Positions 34,489-46,579 of a stretch of 64,000 nt of DNA are shown here, one piece after another. Every line of letters begins with the position of its first letter. The stretch's first letter is position 1. The DNA comes from Arcuatula senhousia. Taxonomy: Eukaryota; Mollusca; Bivalvia; Mytilida; Mytilidae. The DNA is taken from positions 15,223,001-15,287,000 of the forward strand of contig OZ020305.1 of assembly GCA_963971305.1 (NCBI GenBank), written 5' to 3'. The position numbers and the translations under genes are program-made. The notes beneath the pieces were generated by a model. That model ran no database searches and was not told the origin of the DNA. It saw only the letters and a program-made list of their open reading frames with translations.

Positions 34489-34504
34489 AACACGGGGACG
34501 TGTT
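34489..34504 (+). other. Small hairpin directly after gag-like stop
   Basis: AACACG and CGTGTT form a perfect 6-bp inverted repeat with loop GGGA, starting at the first base after the TGA. Function unknown. Confidence 0.3.
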
Positions 34505-34511
34505 TCTTTTC

Positions 34512-34525
34512 GAGCGGGAAGGAAA
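34512..34525 (+). other. Polypurine tract
   Basis: Purine-rich GAGCGGGAAGGAAA just before the 3' LTR start at 34527, as needed to prime plus-strand DNA in LTR elements. One C interrupts it. Confidence 0.7.
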
Positions 34526-34526
34526 T

Positions 34527-35101
34527 TGTAACAGTGCTAAAATTCATATTTATATCTTTTGGACATTTCTCTATTTAAAATGAACTTAAATGAAATTTCG
34601 TATTGTTAGATTGTTTATTTTAATTCTATTCTAGACTTGTTTTTAATCCTTTTCACTCTAATTCTGTATTGTTCATTGTAATCTTTTACCCGTCAACAAA
34701 TCAAAGTGACATTTAGCTAATTTGCCATTCATTTATATTTTTTGAGCTGATTTAATTGATCTATAACTCTTAATTATACATGTACTCAAATAGGGTTTTT
34801 ATTACGTAAGATTAAATTAGATAGGTATAAAGTTTAAGACAGAAAATTAGGAAGGCAGTAAGTTTTTTGGATTCGGTATTTTGACTGAAGTGACCAAAGC
34901 TGAAAATTGGAGTCAAACTTATTGACGTTTTCCATAATCGTACTGTAATTGTGAGATTTGTACATTTTGTTATATTGATGTTATATTTTGGACTTTGCCA
35001 TAATACAAGTTGAAACTCAGCAGTGTTTTATTCAACGAGAGTTGCAATAGCAATAATTGACAATACAAAGGTTCTCACGGTCGGCCCAAACCCCTGTCAC
35101 A
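34527..35101 (+). repeat. 3' LTR
   Basis: 575 bp, no difference from the 5' LTR found by eye. Confidence 0.93.
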
Positions 35102-35105
35102 GTAA
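35102..35105. repeat. Target-site duplication GTAA, right
   Basis: Partner of 32980-32983. A 5-bp reading (AGTAA) is also possible, but the TG...CA ends favour 4 bp. Confidence 0.8.
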
Positions 35106-35199
35106 CATAAATTGACTTTTACCTGAAAGAGAGATAGGGTCCGGTTAAAAATTCATTGTTTGTATACAAATAGTAAGATTCTTTTTGAAAAATTTTAGC

Positions 35200-35215
35200 G
35201 GCTCTTAAAAGAGCC
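35200..35215 (-). terminator. Histone-type 3' stem-loop, copy 21
   Basis: Unchanged hairpin, 98 bp from the LTR element end; the downstream purine box (35179-35187) is also intact. Confidence 0.9.
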
Positions 35216-35282
35216 CTTTTCACAGTCACATAAAGGACTGGGTCTTTGGCATTTGGATGTGCCTTGTTGAATTCATGGTTCT

Positions 35283-35576
35283 TTATTCTTCTTCGAATGG
35301 ATTGAATTCTGGCTCTTGTCCGAATAGCTTGAATCTTAGGGTTTCTGCTTCTTTGTGCTTTTCTGTTGTATATTGGTAGTACATGTTGATGACGCCTTCA
35401 AGCACGACAATTCTCATACGAAGTGGATATCTGAAACTTCGAATGTTATCTTTGACGGCTTTGTCATACTTGTTCTTCAAGTATTCCAGTTTGTCACTCA
35501 GAAGCAACATCTGTTGACAGGCTTTCTGGGTTCTGTTCTCTGCGTCTTGTAGCTTGGCATACATTGAGGAGTCCAT
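35283..35576 (-). CDS. Unknown 97-residue protein, copy 21
   Basis: Phe91 form. Unit 21 spans 32070-35795 including the LTR element; without it and one duplication it is 1604 bp, short type. TATA box at 35657-35665, stem-loop at 35200-35215; both undisturbed. Confidence 0.8.
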   Translation of the reverse strand: MDSSMYAKLQDAENRTQKACQQMLLLSDKLEYLKNKYDKAVKDNIRSFRYPLRMRIVVLEGVINMYYQYTTEKHKEAETLRFKLFGQEPEFNPFEEE

Positions 35577-36814
35577 AGTTGTATTATAAAGCTAGCGTTT
35601 GTTTTATTCTTTTGCGTATTCAAGTGAAAATGATACTTTCCCTGAGAGTTAAACTACTTTATATACTGGATTCTCAGATGTCAAGATGACACGAAACGAT
35701 TATCAAGAGATGAGTTTGACAGGACCGTTGTTTTCATAGCTTAAGTAGACCCAAGCTCTTTCCGTCGTTTAAAATGTACATTGCAAATGATTATCTCATA
35801 ATGAGCTAATTACTTTAATTTAGGATTGGTGATTTGACTGAAGATTTTTATTTTGTATTTTATTTACATTTTTAGTTCAAAAATTGATTTTTCTAACTCT
35901 ACGTCTTTTTTTTATTTTTCAAGAAGGGGGCGATAATTCACAATATCTAGTAATAGATGACTTTGATATATATTGTATTCGTAGATTGGACGCAATGAAC
36001 GTAATTCTGAAAATGGAATGGTAAATGCTGATTTTTTTATTATATTTTTTATTTGTTGCTATATTTGTAAATTTCAGTTGGAGGGGGGGGGATAGCGACA
36101 ATAAAAAAGGGGCGGTGCGGAGATTACAGCTAGTCGTTGTTGTTTAATATAGTGCCCTTTTTATGTGCACATTTGTCTTATTTTGTTCGGTCGCGTGTGC
36201 TTTTAGCTTGCCGTTTGTGTGGTATTTCCTTGAGACTGAGTGAGTTTCATGATCAAATAAGCAGAAATTACTGAAGTTGTCCACGAAGCTTGTTGCTTTT
36301 GCAACTTGAGTACAAGAGCGGACGAATATTCAGGTTTATGACTTTTTCTATTTTATAACAAAACTACCGCAAATGTTTCATTATGTTGAGGAAAATGTGT
36401 TTTGCAATGGTGTAAGGGGGGAAACAACGCGCATGATTTGCACGAGCTTCATGTTTTCTTTACGATTGAAGCAACACAGCATACAACTTTGATCTGATTT
36501 TTGTTCAGAAGCTTCTCTGATGCAGTTGGTAAGTCACTGTTTATTGAAAAGCTAGCTATAGTTTTTTTATTTGCCATTTAAAGGATTTTTTTTAGTCCAG
36601 GTTTTACTGTATTTGCATTTTTGAAAATGTATAGTGAAATCGGCATGGTTCGTTAACATGATTGGTTTGTTGCTTAATATGGTTAATTTGCAATAGTTGT
36701 CGGCGGCGAAAGTTGAGTAACATAAATTGACTTTTACCTGAAAGAGAGATAGGGTCCGGTTAAAAATTCATTGTTTGTATACAAATAGTAAGATTCTTTT
36801 TGAAAAATTTTAGC

Positions 36815-36830
36815 GGCTCTTAAAAGAGCC
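36815..36830 (-). terminator. Histone-type 3' stem-loop, copy 22
   Basis: Unchanged hairpin. Confidence 0.9.
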
Positions 36831-36897
36831 CTTTTCACAGTCACATAAAGGACTGGGTCTTTGGCATTTGGATGTGCCTTGTTGAATTCATGGTTCT

Positions 36898-37191
36898 TTA
36901 TTCTTCTTCGAATGGATTGAATTCTGGCTCTTGTCCGAATAGCTTGAATCTTAGGGTTTCTGCTTCTTTGTGCTTTTCTGTTGTATATTGGTAGTACATG
37001 TTGATGACGCCTTCAAGCACGACAATTCTCATACGAAGTGGATATCTGAAACTTCGAATGTTATCTTTGACGGCTTTGTCATACTTGTTCTTCAAGTATT
37101 CCAGTTTGTCACTCAGAAGCAACATCTGTTGACAGGCTTTCTGGGTTCTGTTCTCTGCGTCTTGTAGCTTGGCATACATTGAGGAGTCCAT
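36898..37191 (-). CDS. Unknown 97-residue protein, copy 22
   Basis: Phe91 form. Unit 22 spans 35796-37410 (1615 bp, long type with TCTAGTAAT and ATTCAGG markers). TATA box at 37272-37280, stem-loop at 36815-36830. Confidence 0.8.
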   Translation of the reverse strand: MDSSMYAKLQDAENRTQKACQQMLLLSDKLEYLKNKYDKAVKDNIRSFRYPLRMRIVVLEGVINMYYQYTTEKHKEAETLRFKLFGQEPEFNPFEEE

Positions 37192-38429
37192 AGTTGTATT
37201 ATAAAGCTAGCGTTTGTTTTATTCTTTTGCGTATTCAAGTGAAAATGATACTTTCCCTGAGAGTTAAACTACTTTATATACTGGATTCTCAGATGTCAAG
37301 ATGACACGAAACGATTATCAAGAGATGAGTTTGACAGGACCGTTGTTTTCATAGCTTAAGTAGACCCAAGCTCTTTCCGTCGTTTAAAATGTACATTGCA
37401 AATGATTATCTCATAATGAGCTAATTACTTTAATTTAGGATTGGTGATTTGACTGAAGATTTTTATTTTGTATTTTATTTACATTTTTAGTTCAAAAATT
37501 GATTTTTCTAACTCTACGTCTTTTTTTTATTTTTCAAGAAGGGGGCGATAATTCACAATATCTAGTAATAGATGACTTTGATATATATTGTATTCGTAGA
37601 TTGGACGCAATGAACGTAATTCTGAAAATGGAATGGTAAATGCTGATTTTTTTATTATATTTTTTATTTGTTGCTATATTTGTAAATTTCAGTTGGAGGG
37701 GGGGGGATAGCGACAATAAAAAAGGGGCGGTGCGGAGATTACAGCTAGTCGTTGTTGTTTAATATAGTGCCCTTTTTATGTGCACATTTGTCTTATTTTG
37801 TTCGGTCGCGTGTGCTTTTAGCTTGCCGTTTGTGTGGTATTTCCTTGAGACTGAGTGAGTTTCATGATCAAATAAGCAGAAATTACTGAAGTTGTCCACG
37901 AAGCTTGTTGCTTTTGCAACTTGAGTACAAGAGCGGACGAATATTCAGGTTTATGACTTTTTCTATTTTATAACAAAACTACCGCAAATGTTTCATTATG
38001 TTGAGGAAAATGTGTTTTGCAATGGTGTAAGGGGGGAAACAACGCGCATGATTTGCACGAGCTTCATGTTTTCTTTACGATTGAAGCAACACAGCATACA
38101 ACTTTGATCTGATTTTTGTTCAGAAGCTTCTCTGATGCAGTTGGTAAGTCACTGTTTATTGAAAAGCTAGCTATAGTTTTTTTATTTGCCATTTAAAGGA
38201 TTTTTTTTAGTCCAGGTTTTACTGTATTTGCATTTTTGAAAATGTATAGTGAAATCGGCATGGTTCGTTAACATGATTGGTTTGTTGCTTAATATGGTTA
38301 ATTTGCAATAGTTGTCGGCGGCGAAAGTTGAGTAACATAAATTGACTTTTACCTGAAAGAGAGATAGGGTCCGGTTAAAAATTCATTGTTTGTATACAAA
38401 TAGTAAGATTCTTTTTGAAAAATTTTAGC

Positions 38430-38445
38430 GGCTCTTAAAAGAGCC
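38430..38445 (-). terminator. Histone-type 3' stem-loop, copy 23
   Basis: Unchanged hairpin. Confidence 0.9.
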
Positions 38446-38512
38446 CTTTTCACAGTCACATAAAGGACTGGGTCTTTGGCATTTGGATGTGCCTTGTTGA
38501 ATTCATGGTTCT

Positions 38513-38806
38513 TTATTCTTCTTCGAATGGATTGAATTCTGGCTCTTGTCCGAATAGCTTGAATCTTAGGGTTTCTGCTTCTTTGTGCTTTTCTGTTGTA
38601 TATTGGTAGTACATGTTGATGACGCCTTCAAGCACGACAATTCTCATACGAAGTGGATATCTGAAACTTCGAATGTTATCTTTGACGGCTTTGTCATACT
38701 TGTTCTTCAAGTATTCCAGTTTGTCACTCAGAAGCAACATCTGTTGACAGGCTTTCTGGGTTCTGTTCTCTGCGTCTTGTAGCTTGGCATACATTGAGGA
38801 GTCCAT
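38513..38806 (-). CDS. Unknown 97-residue protein, copy 23
   Basis: Phe91 form. Unit 23 spans 37411-39025 (1615 bp), with the same markers as unit 22. TATA box at 38887-38895, stem-loop at 38430-38445. Confidence 0.8.
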   Translation of the reverse strand: MDSSMYAKLQDAENRTQKACQQMLLLSDKLEYLKNKYDKAVKDNIRSFRYPLRMRIVVLEGVINMYYQYTTEKHKEAETLRFKLFGQEPEFNPFEEE

Positions 38807-40044
38807 AGTTGTATTATAAAGCTAGCGTTTGTTTTATTCTTTTGCGTATTCAAGTGAAAATGATACTTTCCCTGAGAGTTAAACTACTTTATATACTGGA
38901 TTCTCAGATGTCAAGATGACACGAAACGATTATCAAGAGATGAGTTTGACAGGACCGTTGTTTTCATAGCTTAAGTAGACCCAAGCTCTTTCCGTCGTTT
39001 AAAATGTACATTGCAAATGATTATCTCATAATGAGCTAATTACTTTAATTTAGGATTGGTGATTTGACTGAAGATTTTTATTTTGTATTTTATTTACATT
39101 TTTAGTTCAAAAATTGATTTTTCTAACTCTACGTCTTTTTTTTATTTTTCAAGAAGGGGGCGATAATTCACAATATCTAGTAATAGATGACTTTGATATA
39201 TATTGTATTCGTAGATTGGACGCAATGAACGTAATTCTGAAAATGGAATGGTAAATGCTGATTTTTTTATTATATTTTTTATTTGTTGCTATATTTGTAA
39301 ATTTCAGTTGGAGGGGGGGGGATAGCGACAATAAAAAAGGGGCGGTGCGGAGATTACAGCTAGTCGTTGTTGTTTAATATAGTGCCCTTTTTATGTGCAC
39401 ATTTGTCTTATTTTGTTCGGTCGCGTGTGCTTTTAGCTTGCCGTTTGTGTGGTATTTCCTTGAGACTGAGTGAGTTTCATGATCAAATAAGCAGAAATTA
39501 CTGAAGTTGTCCACGAAGCTTGTTGCTTTTGCAACTTGAGTACAAGAGCGGACGAATATTCAGGTTTATGACTTTTTCTATTTTATAACAAAACTACCGC
39601 AAATGTTTCATTATGTTGAGGAAAATGTGTTTTGCAATGGTGTAAGGGGGGAAACAACGCGCATGATTTGCACGAGCTTCATGTTTTCTTTACGATTGAA
39701 GCAACACAGCATACAACTTTGATCTGATTTTTGTTCAGAAGCTTCTCTGATGCAGTTGGTAAGTCACTGTTTATTGAAAAGCTAGCTATAGTTTTTTTAT
39801 TTGCCATTTAAAGGATTTTTTTTAGTCCAGGTTTTACTGTATTTGCATTTTTGAAAATGTATAGTGAAATCGGCATGGTTCGTTAACATGATTGGTTTGT
39901 TGCTTAATATGGTTAATTTGCAATAGTTGTCGGCGGCGAAAGTTGAGTAACATAAATTGACTTTTACCTGAAAGAGAGATAGGGTCCGGTTAAAAATTCA
40001 TTGTTTGTATACAAATAGTAAGATTCTTTTTGAAAAATTTTAGC

Positions 40045-40060
40045 GGCTCTTAAAAGAGCC
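40045..40060 (-). terminator. Histone-type 3' stem-loop, copy 24
   Basis: Unchanged hairpin. Confidence 0.9.
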
Positions 40061-40127
40061 CTTTTCACAGTCACATAAAGGACTGGGTCTTTGGCATTTG
40101 GATGTGCCTTGTTGAATTCATGGTTCT

Positions 40128-40421
40128 TTATTCTTCTTCGAATGGATTGAATTCTGGCTCTTGTCCGAATAGCTTGAATCTTAGGGTTTCTGCTTCTTTG
40201 TGCTTTTCTGTTGTATATTGGTAGTACATGTTGATGACGCCTTCAAGCACGACAATTCTCATACGAAGTGGATATCTGAAACTTCGAATGTTATCTTTGA
40301 CGGCTTTGTCATACTTGTTCTTCAAGTATTCCAGTTTGTCACTCAGAAGCAACATCTGTTGACAGGCTTTCTGGGTTCTGTTCTCTGCGTCTTGTAGCTT
40401 GGCATACATTGAGGAGTCCAT
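40128..40421 (-). CDS. Unknown 97-residue protein, copy 24
   Basis: Phe91 form. Unit 24 spans 39026-40640 (1615 bp): spacer like units 22-23 but promoter side with G at 40545, a marker otherwise seen in short units 13, 15 and 18. TATA box at 40502-40510, stem-loop at 40045-40060. Confidence 0.8.
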   Translation of the reverse strand: MDSSMYAKLQDAENRTQKACQQMLLLSDKLEYLKNKYDKAVKDNIRSFRYPLRMRIVVLEGVINMYYQYTTEKHKEAETLRFKLFGQEPEFNPFEEE

Positions 40422-41647
40422 AGTTGTATTATAAAGCTAGCGTTTGTTTTATTCTTTTGCGTATTCAAGTGAAAATGATACTTTCCCTGAGAGTTAAACT
40501 ACTTTATATACTGGATTCTCAGATGTCAAGATGACACGAAACGAGTATCAAGAGATGAGTTTGACAGGACCGTTGTTTTCATAGCTTAAGTAGACCCAAG
40601 CTCTTTCCGTCGTTTAAAATGTACATTGCAAATGATTATCTCATAATGAGCTAATTACTTTAATTTAGGATTGGTGATTTGACTGAAGATTTTTATTTTG
40701 TATTTTATTTACATTTTTAGTTCAAAAATTGATTTTTCTAACTCTACGTCTTTTTTTTATTTTTCAAGAAGGGGGCGATAATTCACAATATCTGGTAATA
40801 GATATTGTATTCGTAGATTGGACGCAATGAACGTAATTCTGAAAATGGAATGGTAAATGCTGATTTTTTTATTATATTTTTTATTTGTTGCTATATTTGT
40901 AAATTTCAGTTGGAGGGGGGAGGGATAGCGACAATAAAAAAGGGGCGGTGCGGAGATTACAGCTAGTCGTTGTTGTTTAATATAGTGCCCTTTTTATGTG
41001 CACATTTGTCTTATTTTGTTCGGTCGCGTGTGCTTTTAGCTTGCCGTTTGTGTGGTATTTCCTTGAGACTGAGTGAGTTTCATGATCAAATAAGCAGAAA
41101 TTACTGAAGTTGTCCACGAAGCTTGTTGCTTTTGCAACTTGAGTACAAGAGCGGACGAATATTCGGGTTTATGACTTTTTCTATTTTATAACAAAACTAC
41201 CGCAAATGTTTCATTATGTTGAGGAAAATGTGTTTTGCAATGGTGTAAGGGGGGAAACAACGCGCATGATTTGCACGAGCTTCATGTTTTCTTTACGATT
41301 GAAGCAACACAGCATACAACTTTGATCTGATTTTTGTTCAGAAGCTTCTCTGATGCAGTTGGTAAGTCACTGTTTATTGAAAAGCTAGCTATAGTTTTTT
41401 TATTTGCCATTTAAAGGATTTTTTTTAGTCCAGGTTTTACTGTATTTGCATTTTTGAAAATGTATAGTGAAATCGGCATGGTTCGTTAACATGATTGGTT
41501 TGTTGCTTAATATGGTTAATTTGCAATAGTTGTCGGCGGCGAAAGTTGAGTAACATAAATTGACTTTTACCTGAAAGAGAGATAGGGTCCGGTTAAAAAT
41601 TCATTGTTTGTATACAAATAGTAAGATTCTTTTTGAAAAATTTTAGC

Positions 41648-41663
41648 GGCTCTTAAAAGAGCC
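41648..41663 (-). terminator. Histone-type 3' stem-loop, copy 25
   Basis: Unchanged hairpin. Confidence 0.9.
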
Positions 41664-41730
41664 CTTTTCACAGTCACATAAAGGACTGGGTCTTTGGCAT
41701 TTGGATGTGCCTTGTTGAATTCATGGTTCT

Positions 41731-42024
41731 TTATTCTTCTTCGAATGGATTGAATTCTGGCTCTTGTCCGAATAGCTTGAATCTTAGGGTTTCTGCTTCT
41801 TTGTGCTTTTCTGTTGTATATTGGTAGTACATGTTGATGACGCCTTCAAGCACGACAATTCTCATACGAAGTGGATATCTGAAACTTCGAATGTTATCTT
41901 TGACGGCTTTGTCATACTTGTTCTTCAAGTATTCCAGTTTGTCACTCAGAAGCAACATCTGTTGACAGGCTTTCTGGGTTCTGTTCTCTGCGTCTTGTAG
42001 CTTGGCATACATTGAGGAGTCCAT
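41731..42024 (-). CDS. Unknown 97-residue protein, copy 25
   Basis: Phe91 form. Unit 25 spans 40641-42243 (1603 bp): a lone short-type unit among long ones. TATA box at 42105-42113, stem-loop at 41648-41663. Confidence 0.8.
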   Translation of the reverse strand: MDSSMYAKLQDAENRTQKACQQMLLLSDKLEYLKNKYDKAVKDNIRSFRYPLRMRIVVLEGVINMYYQYTTEKHKEAETLRFKLFGQEPEFNPFEEE

Positions 42025-43263
42025 AGTTGTATTATAAAGCTAGCGTTTGTTTTATTCTTTTGCGTATTCAAGTGAAAATGATACTTTCCCTGAGAGTTAA
42101 ACTACTTTATATACTGGATTCTCAGATGTCAAGATGACACGAAACGATTATCAAGAGATGAGTTTGACAGGACCGTTGTTTTCATAGCTTAAGTAGACCC
42201 AAGCTCTTTCCGTCGTTTAAAATGTACATTGCAAATGATTATCTCATAATGAGCTAATTACTTTAATTTAGGATTGGTGATTTGACTGAAGATTTTTATT
42301 TTGTATTTTATTTACATTTTTAGTTCAAAAATTGATTTTTCTAACTCTACGTCTTTTTTTTATTTTTCAAGAAGGGGGCGATAATTCACAATATCTAGTA
42401 ATAGATGACTTTGATATATATTGTATTCGTAGATTGGACGCAATGAACGTAATTCTGAAAATGGAATGGTAAATGCTGATTTTTTTATTATATTTTTTAT
42501 TTGTTGCTATATTTGTAAATTTCAGTTGGAGGGGGGGGGGATAGCGACAATAAAAAAGGGGCGGTGCGGAGATTACAGCTAGTCGTTGTTGTTTAATATA
42601 GTGCCCTTTTTATGTGCACATTTGTCTTATTTTGTTCGGTCGCGTGTGCTTTTAGCTTGCCGTTTGTGTGGTATTTCCTTGAGACTGAGTGAGTTTCATG
42701 ATCAAATAAGCAGAAATTACTGAAGTTGTCCACGAAGCTTGTTGCTTTTGCAACTTGAGTACAAGAGCGGACGAATATTCAGGTTTATGACTTTTTCTAT
42801 TTTATAACAAAACTACCGCAAATGTTTCATTATGTTGAGGAAAATGTGTTTTGCAATGGTGTAAGGGGGGAAACAACGCGCATGATTTGCACGAGCTTCA
42901 TGTTTTCTTTACGATTGAAGCAACACAGCATACAACTTTGATCTGATTTTTGTTCAGAAGCTTCTCTGATGCAGTTGGTAAGTCACTGTTTATTGAAAAG
43001 CTAGCTATAGTTTTTTTATTTGCCATTTAAAGGATTTTTTTTAGTCCAGGTTTTACTGTATTTGCATTTTTGAAAATGTATAGTGAAATCGGCATGGTTC
43101 GTTAACATGATTGGTTTGTTGCTTAATATGGTTAATTTGCAATAGTTGTCGGCGGCGAAAGTTGAGTAACATAAATTGACTTTTACCTGAAAGAGAGATA
43201 GGGTCCGGTTAAAAATTCATTGTTTGTATACAAATAGTAAGATTCTTTTTGAAAAATTTTAGC

Positions 43264-43279
43264 GGCTCTTAAAAGAGCC
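43264..43279 (-). terminator. Histone-type 3' stem-loop, copy 26
   Basis: Unchanged hairpin. Confidence 0.9.
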
Positions 43280-43346
43280 CTTTTCACAGTCACATAAAGG
43301 ACTGGGTCTTTGGCATTTGGATGTGCCTTGTTGAATTCATGGTTCT

Positions 43347-43640
43347 TTATTCTTCTTCGAATGGATTGAATTCTGGCTCTTGTCCGAATAGCTTGAATCT
43401 TAGGGTTTCTGCTTCTTTGTGCTTTTCTGTTGTATATTGGTAGTACATGTTGATGACGCCTTCAAGCACGACAATTCTCATACGAAGTGGATATCTGAAA
43501 CTTCGAATGTTATCTTTGACGGCTTTGTCATACTTGTTCTTCAAGTATTCCAGTTTGTCACTCAGAAGCAACATCTGTTGACAGGCTTTCTGGGTTCTGT
43601 TCTCTGCGTCTTGTAGCTTGGCATACATTGAGGAGTCCAT
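43347..43640 (-). CDS. Unknown 97-residue protein, copy 26
   Basis: Phe91 form. Unit 26 spans 42244-43859 (1616 bp, long, TCTAGTAAT). TATA box at 43721-43729, stem-loop at 43264-43279. Confidence 0.8.
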   Translation of the reverse strand: MDSSMYAKLQDAENRTQKACQQMLLLSDKLEYLKNKYDKAVKDNIRSFRYPLRMRIVVLEGVINMYYQYTTEKHKEAETLRFKLFGQEPEFNPFEEE

Positions 43641-44878
43641 AGTTGTATTATAAAGCTAGCGTTTGTTTTATTCTTTTGCGTATTCAAGTGAAAATGATAC
43701 TTTCCCTGAGAGTTAAACTACTTTATATACTGGATTCTCAGATGTCAAGATGACACGAAACGATTATCAAGAGATGAGTTTGACAGGACCGTTGTTTTCA
43801 TAGCTTAAGTAGACCCAAGCTCTTTCCGTCGTTTAAAATGTACATTGCAAATGATTATCTCATAATGAGCTAATTACTTTAATTTAGGATTGGTGATTTG
43901 ACTGAAGATTTTTATTTTGTATTTTATTTACATTTTTAGTTCAAAAATTGATTTTTCTAACTCTACGTCTTTTTTTTATTTTTCAAGAAGGGGGCGATAA
44001 TTCACAATATCTAGTAATAGATGACTTTGATATATATTGTATTCGTAGATTGGACGCAATGAACGTAATTCTGAAAATGGAATGGTAAATGCTGATTTTT
44101 TTATTATATTTTTTATTTGTTGCTATATTTGTAAATTTCAGTTGGAGGGGGGGGGATAGCGACAATAAAAAAGGGGCGGTGCGGAGATTACAGCTAGTCG
44201 TTGTTGTTTAATATAGTGCCCTTTTTATGTGCACATTTGTCTTATTTTGTTCGGTCGCGTGTGCTTTTAGCTTGCCGTTTGTGTGGTATTTCCTTGAGAC
44301 TGAGTGAGTTTCATGATCAAATAAGCAGAAATTACTGAAGTTGTCCACGAAGCTTGTTGCTTTTGCAACTTGAGTACAAGAGCGGACGAATATTCAGGTT
44401 TATGACTTTTTCTATTTTATAACAAAACTACCGCAAATGTTTCATTATGTTGAGGAAAATGTGTTTTGCAATGGTGTAAGGGGGGAAACAACGCGCATGA
44501 TTTGCACGAGCTTCATGTTTTCTTTACGATTGAAGCAACACAGCATACAACTTTGATCTGATTTTTGTTCAGAAGCTTCTCTGATGCAGTTGGTAAGTCA
44601 CTGTTTATTGAAAAGCTAGCTATAGTTTTTTTATTTGCCATTTAAAGGATTTTTTTTAGTCCAGGTTTTACTGTATTTGCATTTTTGAAAATGTATAGTG
44701 AAATCGGCATGGTTCGTTAACATGATTGGTTTGTTGCTTAATATGGTTAATTTGCAATAGTTGTCGGCGGCGAAAGTTGAGTAACATAAATTGACTTTTA
44801 CCTGAAAGAGAGATAGGGTCCGGTTAAAAATTCATTGTTTGTATACAAATAGTAAGATTCTTTTTGAAAAATTTTAGC

Positions 44879-44894
44879 GGCTCTTAAAAGAGCC
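44879..44894 (-). terminator. Histone-type 3' stem-loop, copy 27
   Basis: Unchanged hairpin. Confidence 0.9.
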
Positions 44895-44961
44895 CTTTTC
44901 ACAGTCACATAAAGGACTGGGTCTTTGGCATTTGGATGTGCCTTGTTGAATTCATGGTTCT

Positions 44962-45255
44962 TTATTCTTCTTCGAATGGATTGAATTCTGGCTCTTGTCC
45001 GAATAGCTTGAATCTTAGGGTTTCTGCTTCTTTGTGCTTTTCTGTTGTATATTGGTAGTACATGTTGATGACGCCTTCAAGCACGACAATTCTCATACGA
45101 AGTGGATATCTGAAACTTCGAATGTTATCTTTGACGGCTTTGTCATACTTGTTCTTCAAGTATTCCAGTTTGTCACTCAGAAGCAACATCTGTTGACAGG
45201 CTTTCTGGGTTCTGTTCTCTGCGTCTTGTAGCTTGGCATACATTGAGGAGTCCAT
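44962..45255 (-). CDS. Unknown 97-residue protein, copy 27
   Basis: Phe91 form. Unit 27 spans 43860-45474 (1615 bp, long, TCTAGTAAT). TATA box at 45336-45344, stem-loop at 44879-44894. Confidence 0.8.
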   Translation of the reverse strand: MDSSMYAKLQDAENRTQKACQQMLLLSDKLEYLKNKYDKAVKDNIRSFRYPLRMRIVVLEGVINMYYQYTTEKHKEAETLRFKLFGQEPEFNPFEEE

Positions 45256-46496
45256 AGTTGTATTATAAAGCTAGCGTTTGTTTTATTCTTTTGCGTATTC
45301 AAGTGAAAATGATACTTTCCCTGAGAGTTAAACTACTTTATATACTGGATTCTCAGATGTCAAGATGACACGAAACGATTATCAAGAGATGAGTTTGACA
45401 GGACCGTTGTTTTCATAGCTTAAGTAGACCCAAGCTCTTTCCGTCGTTTAAAATGTACATTGCAAATGATTATCTCATAATGAGCTAATTACTTTAATTT
45501 AGGATTGGTGATTTGACTGAAGATTTTTATTTTGTATTTTATTTACATTTTTAGTTCAAAAATTGATTTTTCTAACTCTACGTCTTTTTTTTTATTTTTC
45601 AAGAAGGGGGCGATAATTCACAATATCTGGTAATAGATGACTTTGATATATATTGTATTCGTAGATTGGACGCAATGAACGTAATTCTGAAAATGGAATG
45701 GTAAATGCTGATTTTTTTATTATATTTTTTATTTGTTGCTATATTTGTAAATTTCAGTTGGAGGGGGGGGGGGATAGCGACAATAAAAAAGGGGCGGTGC
45801 GGAGATTACAGCTAGTCGTTGTTGTTTAATATAGTGCCCTTTTTATGTGCACATTTGTCTTATTTTGTTCGGTTGCGTGTGCTTTTACCTTGCCGTTTGT
45901 GTGGTATTTCCTTGAGACTGAGTGAGTTTCATGATCAAATAAGCAGAAATTACTGAAGTTGTCCACGAAGCTTGTTGCTTTTGCAACTTGAGTACAAGAG
46001 CGGACGAATATTCGGGTTTATGACTTTTTCTATTTTATAACAAAACTACCGCAAATGTTTCATTATGTTGAGGAAAATGTGTTTTGCAATGGTGTAAGGG
46101 GGGAAACAACGCGCATGATTTGCACGAGCTTCATGTTTTCTTTACGATTGAAGCAACACAGCATACAACTTTGATCTGATTTTTGTTCAGAAGCTTCTCT
46201 GATGCAGTTGGTAAGTCACTGTTTATTGAAAAGCTAGCTATAGTTTTTTTATTTGCCATTTAAAGGATTTTTTTTAGTCCAGGTTTTACTGTATTTGCAT
46301 TTTTGAAAATGTATAGTGAAATCGGCATGGTTCGTTAACATGATTGGTTTGTTGCTTAATATGGTTAATTTGCAATAGTTGTCGGCGGCGAAAGTTGAGT
46401 AACATAAATTGACTTTTACCTGAAAGAGAGATAGGGTCCGGTTAAAAATTCATTGTTTGTATACAAATAGTAAGATTCTTTTTGAAAAATTTTAGC

Positions 46497-46512
46497 GGCT
46501 CTTAAAAGAGCC
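46497..46512 (-). terminator. Histone-type 3' stem-loop, copy 28
   Basis: Unchanged hairpin. Confidence 0.9.
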
Positions 46513-46579
46513 CTTTTCACAGTCACATAAAGGACTGGGTCTTTGGCATTTGGATGTGCCTTGTTGAATTCATGGTTCT

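Larger units (their letters stand above)
32984..35101 (+). mobile_element. Non-autonomous LTR retrotransposon in unit 21
   Basis: Seen: two direct repeats of 575 bp (32984-33558 and 34527-35101) that look identical by eye, starting TGTAACAG and ending CTGTCACA (imperfect inverted termini), flanked by a GTAA duplication (32980-32983 and 35102-35105). A purine-rich tract abuts the 3' LTR and a TGG-starting primer-site candidate follows the 5' LTR. The 968-bp interior holds one zinc-knuckle ORF and no protease, reverse transcriptase, RNase H or integrase, so mobilisation must have used enzymes supplied in trans (inference). A 4-bp duplication would be compatible with Gypsy or BEL/Pao elements; the superfamily cannot be assigned without pol. 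Identical LTRs imply a recent insertion. The element lies 182 bp below the lower end of the copy 21 gene and 98 bp beyond its stem-loop, so that gene is intact. Confidence 0.93.

Noticed and set aside
34319..34531. 70-codon plus-strand frame overlapping the end of the gag-like ORF
   Set aside because: Alternate frame of the same coding sequence running into the 3' LTR; no recognisable domain.
35919..36101. 60-61 codon minus-strand frame in several long-type spacers
   Set aside because: Starts with TTG, exists only where the 13-bp segment and the G-tract length keep it open, and is low-complexity at its start. Not conserved across units.
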